The notes under the pieces were generated by a model. The model saw only the letters and a list, made by a program, of their open reading frames with translations, did not search any database and was not told where the DNA came from. Of a stretch of DNA of 6,843 nucleotides, positions 4,440 through 6,843 are shown in pieces. Location: assembly GCA_038231395.1 (NCBI GenBank), contig JBBRLL010000101.1:1-6843 (forward strand). Direction: 5' to 3'. Source of the DNA: Stagnihabitans sp038231395 (GTDB lineage Bacteria > Pseudomonadota > Alphaproteobacteria > Rhodobacterales > Rhodobacteraceae). Position numbers and translations under genes: made by a program. Within the stretch, counting starts at the first letter, position 1, and each line of letters opens with the position of its first letter.

Positions 4440-6843
4440 CTATGGGTCCAGGCCCGGCACCGGCGACTGAAACAGGCAAACCACGCCGGTAGCGTCATAA
4501 GTAACCTTTACTTCGCCCAAAAGTTCCATCGGCAAAACCTGTTCGATTAATCTGGATCCGAACCCCTTGCGAACTGGCGCTTTCACGGCCGGGCCGCCGG
4601 TCTCGGCCCATTGCCACCAAAGACGGGCTTTGTCAGCGAGGCCAGTGACCGTCCACGTGATATCTACGCGGCCTTCCGGCACCGAAAGTGCGCCGTATTT
4701 TGCGGCATTTGTGCAAAGTTCGTGCAAGACCAAACTGAATGTCACTGCAAGCTGCGGCCTTAATCCAACATACGGACCCGAAATTCCAAACCGGCTTTTC
4801 CCGCCCCGATGCGGCTCAATCGTGGCTTCGATCACACTGGCCAGATCGGTGCCGGACCAGTTTGACGTCACCAACAGATCATGCGCACGGGCCATCACGC
4901 GCAACCGCTCGCTAAAGGCAAGCCGCGCATCGGGCAGGGAAATATCGCCACGCAGGGTTTGCGAGGCGATGGCCTGCACCACGGCCAACGAGTTTTTGAC
5001 CCGGTGATTAAGTTCACCCATAAGAATGTCGCGGTGCTGTTCGGCCTGCCTGCGATCGGTGATGTCGCGCGCTATACTGGACGCCCCCACCAGCGCGCCG
5101 GACTGGTCAAGCAGCGGCGATTCCGTGACCGAAACCCAGACCGGCGTGCCATCGGCCTTGATCCGCGACATTTCGTAATGCAGTGTCTTGGCACTTTCAC
5201 GAAACAGCGCAAGGCAGTCTGGCAGATCACCGGGCTGTGCCGGATCATTCATCGCAGACAACGGTTTGCCAATCATATCGGTCGCACCAAAGCCAAAGAT
5301 CGTTTCCGCCGCCGGATTCCAACTGTCGATCAGCCCGTCTGCATCAATACTGATGATCGCATCGCGCGAACTGTCCACGATGGCGGACAACTGCCGCGAG
5401 ACAGCATCGGTCTGCCGCCGAACCGTCACATCCTCGATTGCCAGCAGGATCAGGCTTTGTCGCCCGCCCTCGCGCAGCAATTTGCGCCCGTTGATCAAAA
5501 GATGACGTAGCCCGATAACCGGGAAAGACTGGTCAAGTTCGGCATTGTTAAACGGCTGGGCGTCCAGAACCAGTTTTGTAAGCAGGTCGCGCAGTTGCGG
5601 CAGGTTCCAGCCGCCGTTGGCAAGATCAAACACCGAATGCCCAATTTCCTGCGCTTCCGATACCCGAAACAACGCCTCAAACGCCGGGTTGATCGAGACA
5701 AGGTTCAACGCGTCATCCATCACCAACAGGGGCTGGCGGATCGTTTCCACAATCGCCTGCGCATATATGCGGGCTTCAGTGCTGGCTTGGCGTGCGGCCC
5801 GGGCTTCTGTCACGTCAAAGAATGTGATCACCACGCCCGCGATACGGTTGTCCAGCGTGCGGTAAGGCAGCATCCTGCGCAAATGCCAGCGGCCCCCGAT
5901 GCCCGACACCTCGGTTTCCAGCACCTGAAGTTTGTGCATGACCCGTGCCGCGTCTGACAACAGGTTATCGTCGCGGAACTTCATCGCGAAATGTTCAAGC
6001 GGTCTGCCGATATCTGCGGGCAGCAGGTCAAGCAGTTCGCGCAAACCGGGGGTAAACCATTTGATGCAGAATTTGTCGTCCAGAAACAGCGTGGCGGTAT
6101 CGGTGCCCGCCAGCAGGTTGTTCAGATCGTTTGTGCTGTCTTCCAGATCACGCACGTTGCTTTGCAACTGGCCGTTCACCGTGTGCAATTCTTCGTTGAA
6201 CGACTGCATTTCTTCTTTTGAGGTTTCCAGTTCCTCGTTGGTGGATTGCAGCTCCTCGTTCATCGAGGTGGCCTCTTCGTTGGCCGCCTTCAGTTCTTCG
6301 TTCGCGGTTTCCAGATGCTCGATGGTGTTCTGCAGCTCTGACCGCACTGTCGCAAGTTCATCCCGCAGATCTGCCACTTGTGACGGGTTTTCCGGCGGGG
6401 CGGGCACAGGCCGCACTGCACCGGCAATCACGGGGGCAAAGCTGATCAGGATATGCCCCTTGCCCGACCCGGTGATCGGTGACGCGGTCACCATGACCGC
6501 GCGGTGGCCGACGCTGTGTCGCAGCTTTGCCTCGAACGAGACACCAAAGCCCTCGTCGCGGGCTTTGCGCACCGCGCTGCGCAGTTTTGTCACCAGCCCC
6601 TCGCGCGCCATGGCGAAGACATCGTTTGAAGGCTCGCCCGTCGGCTGTTCAAGATAAGCGCCGGTAGAGCCGTGAAAATAAACGACGCGGCCCGCTACAT
6701 CGATCAGCACAGCGGCGGGCGCGAACCGTTCCAGCAAGGCACGCCGCGCCAGATCGGCGGCGGGCAAGGTTTGGTCGGGCGATTGCACGACGGCGGTTTC
6801 CTGTTCTGGCCTTTGGCGGGCGGGCTGGCCGCGCAAAACCGGA
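4440..6843 (-). CDS. Multi-PAS HWE histidine kinase, CheB/CheR-fusion type (5' partial)
   Basis: The frame is open to the right edge. A TTG at 6836 is only a formal start, so the true N-terminus lies outside. Numbered from that TTG there are 798 residues. Segments are: a PAS-like region (about 28-140) opening LARRALLERFAPAAVLID; a long coiled coil (about 153-235) built of ETANEEL / SMNEELQSTNEELETSKEE repeats; PAS domains at about 238-345, 355-470 and 480-598; an HWE phosphoacceptor domain with His611 in GELNHRVKN; and an ATP-binding domain with Asn710 in HELCTNAAKYGAL, the W-x-E signature (Trp743, Glu745 in WAETGGP) and GFGSRLIE. The first PAS region plus the NEELQSTNEELETSKEE coil is what follows CheR in CheB-CheR-PAS-kinase fusions, so methylesterase and methyltransferase domains may lie upstream (inference). 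There are no membrane segments in the visible part, so it is probably a cytoplasmic sensor. It should phosphorylate the receiver encoded just downstream. Confidence 0.9.
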   Translation of the reverse strand, partial: PVLRGQPARQRPEQETAVVQSPDQTLPAADLARRALLERFAPAAVLIDVAGRVVYFHGSTGAYLEQPTGEPSNDVFAMAREGLVTKLRSAVRKARDEGFGVSFEAKLRHSVGHRAVMVTASPITGSGKGHILISFAPVIAGAVRPVPAPPENPSQVADLRDELATVRSELQNTIEHLETANEELKAANEEATSMNEELQSTNEELETSKEEMQSFNEELHTVNGQLQSNVRDLEDSTNDLNNLLAGTDTATLFLDDKFCIKWFTPGLRELLDLLPADIGRPLEHFAMKFRDDNLLSDAARVMHKLQVLETEVSGIGGRWHLRRMLPYRTLDNRIAGVVITFFDVTEARAARQASTEARIYAQAIVETIRQPLLVMDDALNLVSINPAFEALFRVSEAQEIGHSVFDLANGGWNLPQLRDLLTKLVLDAQPFNNAELDQSFPVIGLRHLLINGRKLLREGGRQSLILLAIEDVTVRRQTDAVSRQLSAIVDSSRDAIISIDADGLIDSWNPAAETIFGFGATDMIGKPLSAMNDPAQPGDLPDCLALFRESAKTLHYEMSRIKADGTPVWVSVTESPLLDQSGALVGASSIARDITDRRQAEQHRDILMGELNHRVKNSLAVVQAIASQTLRGDISLPDARLAFSERLRVMARAHDLLVTSNWSGTDLASVIEATIEPHRGGKSRFGISGPYVGLRPQLAVTFSLVLHELCTNAAKYGALSVPEGRVDITWTVTGLADKARLWWQWAETGGPAVKAPVRKGFGSRLIEQVLPMELLGEVKVTYDATGVVCLFQSPVPGLDP

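Noticed and set aside
5932..6657. 241-aa open frame on the plus strand
   Set aside because: It is antisense to the kinase coiled coil. Its serine-rich runs are the mirror of repeated Glu/Asn codons, and no ribosome binding site or domain is present.

Overview
The window looks like chromosomal DNA of an alphaproteobacterium, most likely a Rhodobacterales/Roseobacter-type species. This rests on moderately high GC, an HWE-family sensor kinase paired with a single-domain receiver, a FixJ-type LuxR regulator, two matches to the alphaproteobacterial general stress (EcfG) promoter GGAAC-N16-CGTT, and an IS21 remnant. The assignment is inference from protein style, with no database check.

Layout. 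Positions 1-41 hold the first codons of a minus-strand gene that leaves the window. A plus-strand BON-domain gene (297-494) is interrupted by an in-frame TAG. Two minus-strand Dps (ferritin-like) paralogs follow. The first, at 535-1017, is intact but has lost most ferroxidase ligands. The second, at 1401-1859, keeps all of them, but an 8-bp tandem duplication separates its apparent ATG and ribosome binding site from its reading frame. Each paralog has its own long leader with the same order of elements: a 15-bp identical motif, a second short motif exactly 62 bp away, and a 7-bp hairpin presenting CCUCCC in its loop. A small receiver-less FixJ/LuxR-type regulator (2165-2548, plus) is divergent from the second Dps gene. 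A secreted CHRD-domain protein (2750-3181, minus) has a textbook EcfG promoter. Positions 3391 to about 3790 are the 3' end of an IS21-family element: a broken istB plus terminal repeats, with a small palindromic insertion inside istB. After about 260 bp with no recognisable gene comes a minus-strand two-component pair: a response regulator (4056-4433) and a large multi-PAS HWE histidine kinase (4440 to beyond the right edge) that looks like the C-terminal part of a CheB/CheR-type fusion.

How the parts may fit. Dps, BON, CHRD, the EcfG promoters and an HWE kinase with a FATGUY-like receiver (FASGYG here) all suit a general-stress/envelope-stress neighbourhood. The kinase/receiver pair could feed the PhyR-NepR-EcfG system, but neither PhyR nor EcfG is in the window, so that link is inference. 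The region also shows decay (broken BON gene, broken istB, frameshifted Dps), so part of it may be degenerating.

The most unusual signal is the duplicated Dps leader architecture. The two hairpins differ at two stem positions, and both differences are compensated by the pairing partner, while the CCUCCC loop core is unchanged. This is what a selected cis-acting RNA element would look like.
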